This document shows positions 21,638 to 30,663 of a stretch of 41,242 nucleotides of DNA, in pieces; position 1 is the stretch's first letter; the number at the start of each line of letters is the position of its first letter. This DNA is from a virus: positions 1 through 41,242 of the IMG/VR virus record IMGVR_UViG_3300047558_000146. The stretch is one strand, 5' to 3'. The notes beneath the pieces are model-generated. The model saw nothing but the letters and a program-made list of their open reading frames with translations, made no database searches and was not told the DNA's origin. The position numbers and the translations under genes are program-made.

Positions 21638-21930
21638 AATTATCACAACTAACGGCTAAGCCACAACTCGTAGAATTCAAAATTGAAGACGAGGACACCA
21701 TTACCAAATATGGCGAAGCAATCACATTCCACACTTACGACAGACAACCACTAGATGTATTCATGCGTCTAGCATCTGCTACGGAAGGTAAGACACAAGA
21801 CATTATCTCAATCGTTAAAGACCTTATTCTTGACGAAGCAGGTAAACCAATTATCTCTGGTGAGAACATGCTACCAACTGATGTATTGATGAAGGCAATC
21901 GCACTCATCACTCAAAAGTTGGGGGGCTAA
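21634..21930 (+). CDS. Tail assembly chaperone (lambda gpG-like)
   Basis: The 98-residue protein begins MKLSQLTAKPQLVEFKIEDE and is helical at the end (MLPTDVLMKAIALITQKLGG). In lambda-like phages gpG and the frameshifted gpG-T guide assembly of tube subunits around the tape measure. Its last codons are TTG GGG GGC TAA, a slippery site in the correct frame, and the tape measure gene lies two genes on. Confidence 0.8.
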   Translation: MKLSQLTAKPQLVEFKIEDEDTITKYGEAITFHTYDRQPLDVFMRLASATEGKTQDIISIVKDLILDEAGKPIISGENMLPTDVLMKAIALITQKLGG

Positions 21931-22175
21931 CAGGGCAAGCACTAGTAGAGGGCAGTAGGGAGCTATCAATGATTCTAACATTAGACACACTTGGTGAACG
22001 ATACGGTAGACTCCCTAGTGAGGTGCTTGCTCAAGGCTCAACTCTCGATATCTATATTATGGATGCCGCAATTACTTACCGTGATTATGTTCAGAAGAAA
22101 AGTGAGGGTAAATATGCCGCTCAACATACTACTGACGAGTTACAACAAATCATGACAAAGGCAAAAAATGGCTAA
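21634..22175 (+). CDS. Tail assembly chaperone fusion (gpG-T-like) by -1 frameshift
   Basis: Slipping back one base at G GGG GGC (21921-21927) sends ribosomes into a frame beginning CTA at 21927. That frame is open through LTGQALVEGSRELS and joins the downstream frame (MILTLDTLGERYGRLPSEVL) without a stop to 22175. The product would be about 180 residues. The second part also has an ATG at 21969, but no good ribosome site precedes it. The arrangement is conserved in position across long-tailed phages. The frequency of slippage cannot be read from the sequence. Confidence 0.8.
21921..21927 (+). promoter_or_regulatory. Programmed -1 frameshift slippery heptamer GGGGGGC
   Basis: The heptamer fits X XXY YYZ in the zero frame of the gpG-like gene and lies directly before its TAA. 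The -1 frame continues into the next gene. Confidence 0.75.
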
Positions 22176-22473
22176 GTGGGTAGATGTCAAAGTCGCTTTT
22201 AACTTTGAGCCTAAAAGACAGGTTCTAAAGAATCAAATCAAAAAGGTAGAAGCATTACCAGCTAAAACAGCAGAGTATTTTAAATCTATTACTCCTGTTG
22301 ATACTGGTCGTGCTCGTCGCTCTACCAAGTTAGAAGGCGACAAAACAATTCATGCCGATTATCCTTATGCTCAACGGCTAGATGAAGGATATTCGAAACA
22401 AGCACCACAAGGTATGACTAAGCCTACTGAAAAGTGGCTACGTGGGCAATTTAAAAAGATATTCAAGAAATAA
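22168..22473 (+). CDS. HK97 gp10-like protein, second copy
   Basis: The 101-residue protein has YFKSITPVDTGRARRSTKLE (residues about 37-56), the family's core motif, and YPYAQRLDEGYSKQAPQGMT (about 65-84). The family covers head-tail joining or tail completion. The start overlaps the chaperone stop and has AAAGG. It lies between the chaperones and the tape measure, later than usual. The protein at 10536 is a distant relative. Confidence 0.75.
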   Translation: MAKWVDVKVAFNFEPKRQVLKNQIKKVEALPAKTAEYFKSITPVDTGRARRSTKLEGDKTIHADYPYAQRLDEGYSKQAPQGMTKPTEKWLRGQFKKIFKK

Positions 22474-22482
22474 GGATACGCA

Positions 22483-25248
22483 ATGGCAGATATTGAATTA
22501 ACCGCAGACGGCTCCCAAGCACTAGCAACACTTAAAAAGATTCAAGATAGTGTTGATAAGCTAGGTGGTGAATTTAAGAAGTTTGCCACCTCTACTACTA
22601 CAAGTTTAAACAAAACTTCTGCCGCCAGCGATGCTTTTGGCGATTCACTAAAGGCACTGATTAGTATTGCTGCGGCACAAAAATTGGTCTCCATCGCTGA
22701 TAGTGCTACCAACTTAAAAAATAAGTTACTACAACTTTCAAAATCACAAGCGGAAGCAAATGATAAGTTCAATCAAATCAAACAAATTGCTGATAACTCT
22801 CGCTCAAGTTTAGATGCCACTGGTACCTTATATTTCCGTATTGCTAAAAGTGCTGATGATTTGGGCATCAGTAGTGCTCAAGTAGCACAAATTACAGAAA
22901 CAATGGGCAAAGCTATTTCCGCTGCTGGTCTAACAACCGCAGAAGCAAGTGGCACAATGGTTCAATTCTCACAAGCATTACAAAGTGGTGTTGTTCAGGG
23001 TGATGAGCTTCGCAGTATGCTTGAAAGTATGCCTGATGTTGCTAGAGCACTTGCCAACGAATTGAACACTCCTATTGGCTCATTAAAGCGTTTAGGCAGT
23101 CAAGGCTTAATTACAAGTAGAGACTTAGCAAACGCTATGTTGAAAGCTAAAGAAAGCGTTGACGCATCTTTTGGCAAAACAAACATGACCGTTGCTCAAT
23201 CAATGACCGTACTACAAAATAGTATTACTTCTATGGTTGGTAAAGTTGATGAGGCTGGTGGCTATTCTAAGAAATTCTCTGATGGCATTCTAGGATTAGC
23301 AAACGCTATTTCTAGTATGGACCCTAAGAAAGTTGCGCAAGTAGCTGATGCGCTGATCAATATTGGCGCTCAAATAGCAGTTGTTGCTGGATTAGCTAAA
23401 TCTCTTGGAGTGTTGGCTTCTGCATTTGGTATTATTGCTGGATATGCTTTAAGAGCTAAGCTTGGATTAGATATGGCAGTGGGAGCAGTAAAGAATCTAG
23501 GGTCTATTATATCAGGGCTATCAGCAGGTACAAAGTTTTTCTTTGGAGCAATTATTGGTGGCATTGCTTCTGCTATATCTGGTATATCTGATATGTCAGA
23601 TAAGTTTATGGCATCAATTTTTGGCATGTCGGATACCGCAAGTGAATTAACATCTTCTTTTAGGAAAATTGCTTTAGCGATTGGAGTAATTGGAGGAGCA
23701 TTTGCTTTATTATACGCTGGCGCTGGCCCAGTACTAGTTGCTATTGGCGCTGGAATATTGAAAATGTTGCCCTTTATTGGTGCAGTTGTTGCTGGTATTC
23801 AATTACTAGATTTAGGCATAAAAGCCGCATTTGATGTTAGTATTATAGATGCTGCTACCGAGGCAGTAAAGAATTTCTTCGGCGCTTCTAAGAAGGAGCC
23901 TGTATTCAGTGGTAGAGGCGATGCTAAGTTACATCTACAAATGTATCAGGAGCTAAACAAAGAAGTAGAAAAGAAAACTGCTCTTGACCGTGAAACACTT
24001 AGTTTGATTGCCAAGCAACGTAATGAACTATCTGTTACTCTAAACGATTATAAACATGCTAATGACTTGGCATTTAAAAAGTTGGACTTTGAGAACTCAC
24101 TAATCGGCACAGCAGAGGCACAAAAGCGTATCAAAGAGCAGTTGTTTGCTACTGAGCAAAATGGATTAGAAAAACTAAATGAGCTTGAGAAAAAGCGCAT
24201 TGAGTTACAAAACGCAGTTAATGTTCTAAAGGAATCTGGGTTTGATGCTAAATCTATCGGCGATAGTGAAGAGCAAAAGAAATTAAATGCTTTCAACGCT
24301 GTTTACTTAGAAACTAAGAAACAAATCACTGCTGAAAACGCCAAACAGATTGCTAACGTAAAATCATTATTAGATACAGAGCAACAGTTGGTAATTGCTG
24401 AAAATGCTAGACAATTTGGCATTCAACAAACAACTGATACTCTTTCTAAGATGGCAGATATCACAAAACAGATCAATCAGCTTGGTATGAGTGATATACA
24501 AAAGCAAATTGATGATATTCGCCGAGGTTTCGAAGAAACTACTCGTCAAGCTATTCGCTTAGAAGAAATCAGATTAGGTAGAAATCTAACCGCTGATGAA
24601 ATGAAGAAATACAGTGATGCGGCAATAGAGTCAATGACTGAACTAATCGCAAAAACCGAAGAATTGCAGCAAAAATCTAGTGAGTTTGGTCCAGCGTGGA
24701 CACAGGCGTTCAACAACTATGCTAATAGTGCTACAAATGCCGCTAAGAAAGCTGGAGATGCTTTCAATGCGGTTACTCGTGGTATGGAAAGTGCTATCGA
24801 CCGTTTTGTTGATACTGGCAAGTTCTCATTCAGTGATATGGCTAGTTCAATCATTCGTGACTTAATCAAAATTGAGATGAAAGCACAAGCAATGGAACTA
24901 TGGAAAATGATAGGTGGTGCTTCATCAAGTGGCGGTATTGGTGGTGCTATCAGCAGCTTCTTTGGTGGCTTCTTTGCCGACGGTGGTCAGCCTCCAATGG
25001 GCAAAGCCTCTATCGTTGGTGAAAACGGTCCTGAATTGTTTGTGCCTCGTTCGGCTGGCACTGTTATTCCTAACAATCAATTAGGTGGTGGAGGCGGTCA
25101 AACAATTGTTAACAATTACAACAATTACATCACCAACACGGTTAGTGCCATGGATGCTAAATCAGTCGCCCAACTATTTTCAGAAAATAAGAAAACACTA
25201 TTTGGTGTTGTTGAATCGGCACGTCGTGAAGTGCCAATGAGAGGATAA
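22483..25248 (+). CDS. Tail tape measure protein
   Basis: The 921-residue protein has the conserved tape-measure domain at about residues 90-230, with TLYFRIAKSADDLGISSAQV, ASGTMVQFSQALQSGVVQGD, then ELRSMLESMPDVARALANEL. Several hydrophobic Gly/Ala-rich segments follow at about 280-460 and long coiled helices at about 500-700. The Gly-rich end has PELFVPRSAGTVIPNNQLGG, common in this family. The length would set a tail near 140 nm at the usual 1.5 Angstrom per residue. Tape measures also help open the membrane at DNA entry. AAGGA precedes the ATG. Confidence 0.93.
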   Translation: MADIELTADGSQALATLKKIQDSVDKLGGEFKKFATSTTTSLNKTSAASDAFGDSLKALISIAAAQKLVSIADSATNLKNKLLQLSKSQAEANDKFNQIKQIADNSRSSLDATGTLYFRIAKSADDLGISSAQVAQITETMGKAISAAGLTTAEASGTMVQFSQALQSGVVQGDELRSMLESMPDVARALANELNTPIGSLKRLGSQGLITSRDLANAMLKAKESVDASFGKTNMTVAQSMTVLQNSITSMVGKVDEAGGYSKKFSDGILGLANAISSMDPKKVAQVADALINIGAQIAVVAGLAKSLGVLASAFGIIAGYALRAKLGLDMAVGAVKNLGSIISGLSAGTKFFFGAIIGGIASAISGISDMSDKFMASIFGMSDTASELTSSFRKIALAIGVIGGAFALLYAGAGPVLVAIGAGILKMLPFIGAVVAGIQLLDLGIKAAFDVSIIDAATEAVKNFFGASKKEPVFSGRGDAKLHLQMYQELNKEVEKKTALDRETLSLIAKQRNELSVTLNDYKHANDLAFKKLDFENSLIGTAEAQKRIKEQLFATEQNGLEKLNELEKKRIELQNAVNVLKESGFDAKSIGDSEEQKKLNAFNAVYLETKKQITAENAKQIANVKSLLDTEQQLVIAENARQFGIQQTTDTLSKMADITKQINQLGMSDIQKQIDDIRRGFEETTRQAIRLEEIRLGRNLTADEMKKYSDAAIESMTELIAKTEELQQKSSEFGPAWTQAFNNYANSATNAAKKAGDAFNAVTRGMESAIDRFVDTGKFSFSDMASSIIRDLIKIEMKAQAMELWKMIGGASSSGGIGGAISSFFGGFFADGGQPPMGKASIVGENGPELFVPRSAGTVIPNNQLGGGGGQTIVNNYNNYITNTVSAMDAKSVAQLFSENKKTLFGVVESARREVPMRG

Positions 25249-25252
25249 ACAA

Positions 25253-25951
25253 ATGAGCTTACAAGCAATTATTGATTCGTGTGATAGTATTGAGATTGAT
25301 CGCCGCAGAATTATTGGTGTTCAATCAACACGAGCAGAGATTTACAAAACTGCCGAAACACCAACACGCAATCCATGGAAGTTTACTGTTCATCATGGTG
25401 GTGGATTACCATACTATAAGGGTAGAGCCATCATTGAACAACTTGATTACTTAGATAGAAGAACATCAGAAGTGATTACGTTTTCCAACAATAGTAAGTT
25501 AAGTTGGATGTTCCGTTATCAGGGAGTAATGAGCGAACAACAACAGAACGCTATTACCGTTCAATCATTTACTGGCAACCAGCTGGTTTTGACAAACTTA
25601 CCAACAGTTGATGGTACTATTATCACAGAAAGTAGTTTGATGTTTGGTGCTGGTGATATCATCCAGATTGGCACTTACTACTCACCATTCTCAGTAGTTA
25701 GTAATGTTTTGCGTGGAAGCGCATCAACAATCACACTAACAACCCATAGACCAAACTTCTTAGTAGGAGCGGACAACAACACAGTAAATATTGGGGCTCG
25801 TTGTAGATGGATGATGTTGTGTACAAATATGCCAGCATATAAGATAATTCCCGGCGCTACAACCTATGAAAATGGGTCATTGATAAATAATGGTATCGTA
25901 GAGTTTACCGACTCTTTCAAACTTGTAGAATATACTGATACAAGTTATTAA
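25253..25951 (+). CDS. Distal tail protein (minor tail, probable)
   Basis: The 232-residue beta-rich protein lies directly after the tape measure, where distal tail proteins lie. It has an N-terminal half with YKGRAIIEQLDYLDRRTSEV and a Thr/Asn-rich C-terminal half. No signature motif is recognised. AGAGGA before the ATG overlaps the tape-measure end, so expression is coupled. Confidence 0.6.
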   Translation: MSLQAIIDSCDSIEIDRRRIIGVQSTRAEIYKTAETPTRNPWKFTVHHGGGLPYYKGRAIIEQLDYLDRRTSEVITFSNNSKLSWMFRYQGVMSEQQQNAITVQSFTGNQLVLTNLPTVDGTIITESSLMFGAGDIIQIGTYYSPFSVVSNVLRGSASTITLTTHRPNFLVGADNNTVNIGARCRWMMLCTNMPAYKIIPGATTYENGSLINNGIVEFTDSFKLVEYTDTSY

Positions 25952-25971
25952 TAATTTAAGGCAACTAATAA

Positions 25972-26568
25972 ATGAGCACACTAATACCTGAAGTCAGCGG
26001 CGGAGATCAAAGTATCCGCACAGCTGAATTTGTTCGTTGGGTAAAATACGACAACGCAACAGATACTGCAACAACATATACATTCTCATCAGCATATAAA
26101 GACGAAACATGGACTATAGAGGGACAACAGGTTGTGTTTGAAGCAGTTGGTGGCTTACTATCAGTTGGCAGTCAACAACGAGATATATCAGTAAGTGGAT
26201 TTGATACTTCCGTCATCTTAATGGGTGTAGACCCTGATGAAGTGTGGAGAGTTGTTGATCGCTCTACTAAAGGCAGTGAAATTACAATATATCGTGGCTT
26301 CTATGATGAGCAATATAATTTAACAAATCTTTATTTGAGATTTACTGGTATTGTTACAAGTTACACAACTGATGAAACATATCAAGCAACTGAGAATACG
26401 ATCAACCTAGTGCTAAATTGTAGTGCTACAAAATATTCACTTGAGCGATTATACAGCGGTCGTAAAACAAACTCTGAGAGTTGGAAGCAATATGCTCCTA
26501 GTGACACATCAATGGACAAAATACCAAGTTTGATTGGTGTTCAATTTGACTTTGGTAAAAAGGTGTAA
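25972..26568 (+). CDS. Minor tail / baseplate hub protein (probable)
   Basis: The 198-residue protein is beta-rich. It contains GGLLSVGSQQRDISVSGFDT and RVVDRSTKGSEITIYRGFYD, with a C-terminal RLYSGRKTNSESWKQYAPSD followed by TSMDKIPSL, a pattern I associate with hub-like proteins placed before gpJ. It probably links the distal tail to the tip. No Cys cluster like lambda gpL is seen. Confidence 0.6.
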   Translation: MSTLIPEVSGGDQSIRTAEFVRWVKYDNATDTATTYTFSSAYKDETWTIEGQQVVFEAVGGLLSVGSQQRDISVSGFDTSVILMGVDPDEVWRVVDRSTKGSEITIYRGFYDEQYNLTNLYLRFTGIVTSYTTDETYQATENTINLVLNCSATKYSLERLYSGRKTNSESWKQYAPSDTSMDKIPSLIGVQFDFGKKV

Positions 26569-26571
26569 GAT

Positions 26572-29500
26572 ATGGGATGGTTATCAAAAGCGTGGAATGC
26601 CGTAACAGGCACAATCAAAGCAATCATTAGTAATCCAGTAACTGCTATTGCGGCTGTCGGTCTTGCAATCTATGCGCCCGCACTCGGACTACGAATGTTG
26701 GGCACTATGATGGTGAGTAATGTGCTTAATGCTATTACTGCCAAAGACAGTAAATCACCAACAGATGGAGCATCTACAAATCAACAAGGTAGCAGTCAAG
26801 TTCTACCGTTCTCAACTACCAATAAATTACCAATCGTGTACGGCAGTGCTTTCTTATCTGGGTTCTTAACTGATGCCAAGATTTCAACAGACAACCAAAC
26901 AATGTGGTATGTTATCTCTGTATGTGAGGCACCTGATAGTGGCGAAGCATCAGTTACGTTCGGTGATATGTATTGGAATGAACAAAAGATTACATTCTCA
27001 AGCAGTGAATATGGTCGTGTTACTAAACTAACAAACAACGCTGGGCAAGAAGATGGTAAGGTAGATGGCAATTTATGGATTTACCCATACAGCGGTAGTT
27101 CAACTCCATTACTATTAAATGGTCTAACATCAACTGTATCTGCTATCACTAGATTACAAGATACAGCGATCCCAGCTGATGCTCGTTGGACAGGAACACA
27201 AGCAATGACTGGCACTGTATTCTATATTGTTAAGTGTGTTTACTCAACTGACGACAACATGACTGGCTTAGGTGCTCTACTAGCACAAATCAACGTTGAG
27301 CAGACTGGTGTTACAGGTGGGTATCGCCCGGGTGCCGCTATGATTGACTACCTAACAAATGATCGTTATGGTGCTGGATTAGACGCCGACCGAGTATACG
27401 CTCAGAGTTTTGCTGATTTAGATAGCTACAGTGATGTACTGATCAACTTCACGCAGTTCGGTGGTGGTAGTACTAGCCAACCACGATATCGTTTTAATGG
27501 TGTAGTAGATACAACACAGACTGTTATGAGCAACTTAATGGCAATGGCAGACAGTTGTGATGCTTATATCCAATTCAATGAGGCTCGTGGGCAGTGGGCT
27601 GTCATCGCCAACAAGAGCGTACTACAATATCCAAACATCCAAACATATAATGATTTGTTTAGTTTAGATGATACAAACATAATTGGTGGTGTAAACATTA
27701 TTCCACTAGACTTGAACTCAACTCCGAATGAAGTTGAAAGTGGGTATAGTGATGGTGCTAACCGTGGTCGCATGAACTATGCCTACGCATCTACTCCAGA
27801 AAACTTAAAGAGTATCAACGAACCAGTCAACAAACTATCTATTACCTACAAGTTTGTAAATGATAGTGTTCGTGCTCAATACTTGAGTAACCGTAAACTA
27901 GAACAGTGTCGTGCGGATTATATTGTTCAACTAACTGCTGATTACTCTGCTATCCAGATTGATGCTGGTGATGTTGTCACATTAACTTATAAACCATATG
28001 GCAACAACTTAAATGGTTGGGGGGACAACAAACTATTCCGTGTAACACAAGTCACTGAGAATAGAGCAGACAATGGCGATCTAACGGTCAACTTAAGCTT
28101 AATGGAATACGCAGAGGCAGTATACGATGATCGAAACATTACTGAATTCGAACCACCAAGTGGCGGCGTGGTACTTGACCCAAGATTGTTGGCAAAACCC
28201 GGAACACCTACATTTCCGGGAGCAGACATAAAGCCAAGCGCAAACCCACCATCGTTTGTAGTTCAGAGTGAAATTCCAAGAAGTGGTATTACTGTTGGTA
28301 TGGAATTTTGGTATGGTCCAACTCAAGAGATCACCAATAACAATTACATTTTATACAATACAGAATACAACAGTGCTGGTAACCAATATCCAATAAGTGC
28401 GCAGGGTGCTGAGGTATATGAAAAAGAATTTGTCAGTGGATTACCTGAAGGTACTTTATACTGGAGAACAAGAGCTATTGGAACCACCCGTAAGAGTGAG
28501 TTCAGTGATCCCGCTGAAATTATTTGGGCACCAGTAACAACGGATTCAACTATTGGTGATGCTTCAGGAGCAATCAAGAAAAATAACCTGCCAGTCGCAT
28601 TCGTAGACAACCCTAACTGGCCAACAGGAACTCGTGGTATCGTTCCATCTGGTGGTGTGTTGTGTATGACTACAGCGAATCCGGGTAGTATCCGTATCGA
28701 CTTTTCTGTTGGTGTTTATGCCGAAGCAAACTCTGAATATAACTGCGTGGAAGTATGGAAACAAACTTCATCAGAAGTCCACACAACTAAGTTTTTAAGT
28801 GTCCGTCACTCATATGACTTCACTGATTCTACAAACTCATCTTTACATTCAGTACAATGTGTTGGTACTAATGGAGCAGATTATAAAAGTGATGATGGTG
28901 GGCAGACGTGGAATCAATCATATACAACAAGCTCTGTACACACATGGGAAGGGCAAATTCCGTATTACGCATCATTATTGTCAGGCAACTTATATTATCA
29001 GACCCTTGTAGTTGGTGATTTTTCATCATTCTATGGCAATACGATTTCATTATGTTCTGGGGCAAACCGCTCATGGTCTACGCCATCGTCTACTGGTACC
29101 ACATCTGCCGCAATCAACAATAGCGGCACTACTTCTGGTGCTAGTATTTTTACTACAGATACCGCAAATATTTCCCACTCATTTAATGACGTGACTATTG
29201 GTCCGGGTTCTGGTGGAGCAAGTGGTGGCGGCGTTGGTAAAAATTGTATCTTTGCCGTTGCAAGCAACGGAGAAGTGTACAAAAAAACAACCTCATCCAC
29301 AGCAAACCCAGATACACCTAGCAATACAACATCTAACTGGACTAAAGAGACTACTAACGGAACTCTACAACCACTTACATCAATATATTTTAATAATGGA
29401 TCAACCTATACTGGTTTGATTGTTGGTGGCTTCTCAACTATTCTTAGAAGTACAAGAACTGGCACTTCCACAGCATCATGGACTGGTAGAGATGTGTTGG

Positions 29501-30162
29501 ATTTTGATGGTTCTACTCTTGTAAGCCACTTATATTGTGTCGCTGGAGACAACTCTAATCAAAGCACAACAAGTGTATGGGTAGCTGTTGGAGAAAAGGG
29601 AACCATCATTTCAAGTCTAGATGACGGTCAAACATGGACAAGACGTGAATTTGTAGATGGTACAGGAGTTCAACAATACTCACACCTATACGGCGTCAGA
29701 TATGGTAATGGGAAATGGGTTGCGGTAGGTGCTGGTGGCACTATTGTTACTTCTACTGATGCTATTACATGGACGCTAATTCAACCAACATTGACTACTA
29801 GAAACTTGTATAGTGTTGATTGGTGCCCAACCAACGGTAGATTTAATGCCGCTGGGGATGGGATTGTAATCAATAGCGTTGATACAACAATATTGTTCGC
29901 AATTACACTTAACATACCACCCTCAGAAAACACCACGCTGGAAAGAATTTGGTACAAAGGAAGTAATCCAGATGTTAGAACATCAACAGTTGTTCCAGTC
30001 CAGAATAGACTGGTAAACGGACAAACATTGTCCTCAACTGTATATGATACTGATTATGTAAAGAGTGACGACCTAATTTATTACCTGATTGTGGGTAACC
30101 TGAATAAAAAGACTGTTTACGCAGACAATCCTGTAATCAGTGCGGTTGAGTATAAACGATAA
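26572..30162 (+). CDS. Tail tip / host-specificity protein, gpJ-like, with beta-propeller-type repeats
   Basis: The 1196-residue protein starts with an amphipathic N-terminal region and PIVYGSAFLSGFLTDAKIST, typical of gpJ-type tip proteins. The central part (to about 560) looks like the hub fold. An Ig or fibronectin-like part follows (PEGTLYWRTRAIGTTRKSEF). The last 350 residues hold repeats such as SVWVAVGEKGTIISSLDDGQTW, split as VAVGEKGTIISS and DDGQTW, and VAVGAGGTIVTSTDAITW, which resemble photosystem-assembly or BNR propeller repeats. These may bind a host surface ligand. AGGTG precedes the ATG. Confidence 0.8.
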   Translation: MGWLSKAWNAVTGTIKAIISNPVTAIAAVGLAIYAPALGLRMLGTMMVSNVLNAITAKDSKSPTDGASTNQQGSSQVLPFSTTNKLPIVYGSAFLSGFLTDAKISTDNQTMWYVISVCEAPDSGEASVTFGDMYWNEQKITFSSSEYGRVTKLTNNAGQEDGKVDGNLWIYPYSGSSTPLLLNGLTSTVSAITRLQDTAIPADARWTGTQAMTGTVFYIVKCVYSTDDNMTGLGALLAQINVEQTGVTGGYRPGAAMIDYLTNDRYGAGLDADRVYAQSFADLDSYSDVLINFTQFGGGSTSQPRYRFNGVVDTTQTVMSNLMAMADSCDAYIQFNEARGQWAVIANKSVLQYPNIQTYNDLFSLDDTNIIGGVNIIPLDLNSTPNEVESGYSDGANRGRMNYAYASTPENLKSINEPVNKLSITYKFVNDSVRAQYLSNRKLEQCRADYIVQLTADYSAIQIDAGDVVTLTYKPYGNNLNGWGDNKLFRVTQVTENRADNGDLTVNLSLMEYAEAVYDDRNITEFEPPSGGVVLDPRLLAKPGTPTFPGADIKPSANPPSFVVQSEIPRSGITVGMEFWYGPTQEITNNNYILYNTEYNSAGNQYPISAQGAEVYEKEFVSGLPEGTLYWRTRAIGTTRKSEFSDPAEIIWAPVTTDSTIGDASGAIKKNNLPVAFVDNPNWPTGTRGIVPSGGVLCMTTANPGSIRIDFSVGVYAEANSEYNCVEVWKQTSSEVHTTKFLSVRHSYDFTDSTNSSLHSVQCVGTNGADYKSDDGGQTWNQSYTTSSVHTWEGQIPYYASLLSGNLYYQTLVVGDFSSFYGNTISLCSGANRSWSTPSSTGTTSAAINNSGTTSGASIFTTDTANISHSFNDVTIGPGSGGASGGGVGKNCIFAVASNGEVYKKTTSSTANPDTPSNTTSNWTKETTNGTLQPLTSIYFNNGSTYTGLIVGGFSTILRSTRTGTSTASWTGRDVLDFDGSTLVSHLYCVAGDNSNQSTTSVWVAVGEKGTIISSLDDGQTWTRREFVDGTGVQQYSHLYGVRYGNGKWVAVGAGGTIVTSTDAITWTLIQPTLTTRNLYSVDWCPTNGRFNAAGDGIVINSVDTTILFAITLNIPPSENTTLERIWYKGSNPDVRTSTVVPVQNRLVNGQTLSSTVYDTDYVKSDDLIYYLIVGNLNKKTVYADNPVISAVEYKR

Positions 30163-30165
30163 ATA
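30158..30165 (+). promoter_or_regulatory. Late promoter motif GATAAATA before the fibre region
   Basis: It overlaps the gpJ-like stop. ATG 30181 follows with the ribosome site AGAGGTG, giving a short leadered late transcript of the fibre genes. Confidence 0.4.
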
Positions 30166-30180
30166 GAAAGAGGTGATTAA

Positions 30181-30654
30181 ATGTCTTTAAGATTAAGCGA
30201 TTTCGGTAATTGGCTTCAGGGTGGCGATAAGATCGACTTCCTTGAAACCCGCCAAGGTGAACAATATGTTATTCCGTTCACAATTAACAACAATGCAAGC
30301 ACTCCTGTTCCACAGGATTTAACAAGTTGGACTTTCAACGTTACCAGCGAGGTAATGAGTGCGACTTTTGCATATTCTGGAGACACATTGTCATCAGTAA
30401 CCAACATTACAAAAGTGGTGGCATCACGAACAATTCCGGGTTTGGAAGTTGTGGATATCATTCCAGCAAGTGGAGTTGGCACATTAAAAATTCCAGCGGC
30501 GGCAACACCTAATCCATCAACATTGATCACACCAGACGACGCAAATACCCTTGTAAACATCATCACAATCACCTGTACATATCCATCCTCAGTTGCTGGT
30601 TTCTCAAGTATCCGTAAGTTGATGCTTGGATTGATTGTTCGCTACGGTAATTAA
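30181..30654 (+). CDS. Fibre-associated beta-sandwich protein, cassette 1
   Basis: The 157-residue protein has an N-terminal motif GEQYVIPFTINNNASTPVPQ and DLTSWTFNV, similar to BppU-like Ig-type domains (the 'DLTxW' step). The protein at 37678 has the same layout (PLDLTNWL). Each is directly followed by a long repeat fibre, so these may be adaptor proteins for fibre attachment. AGAGGTG precedes the ATG. Confidence 0.55.
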   Translation: MSLRLSDFGNWLQGGDKIDFLETRQGEQYVIPFTINNNASTPVPQDLTSWTFNVTSEVMSATFAYSGDTLSSVTNITKVVASRTIPGLEVVDIIPASGVGTLKIPAAATPNPSTLITPDDANTLVNIITITCTYPSSVAGFSSIRKLMLGLIVRYGN

Positions 30655-30663
30655 GGATAAACA

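Noticed and set aside
25880-25887. GATAAATA inside the distal tail gene, followed by ATGG
   Set aside because: It lies within a coding region and no reading frame of note begins there. About this many chance matches are expected in AT-rich DNA.
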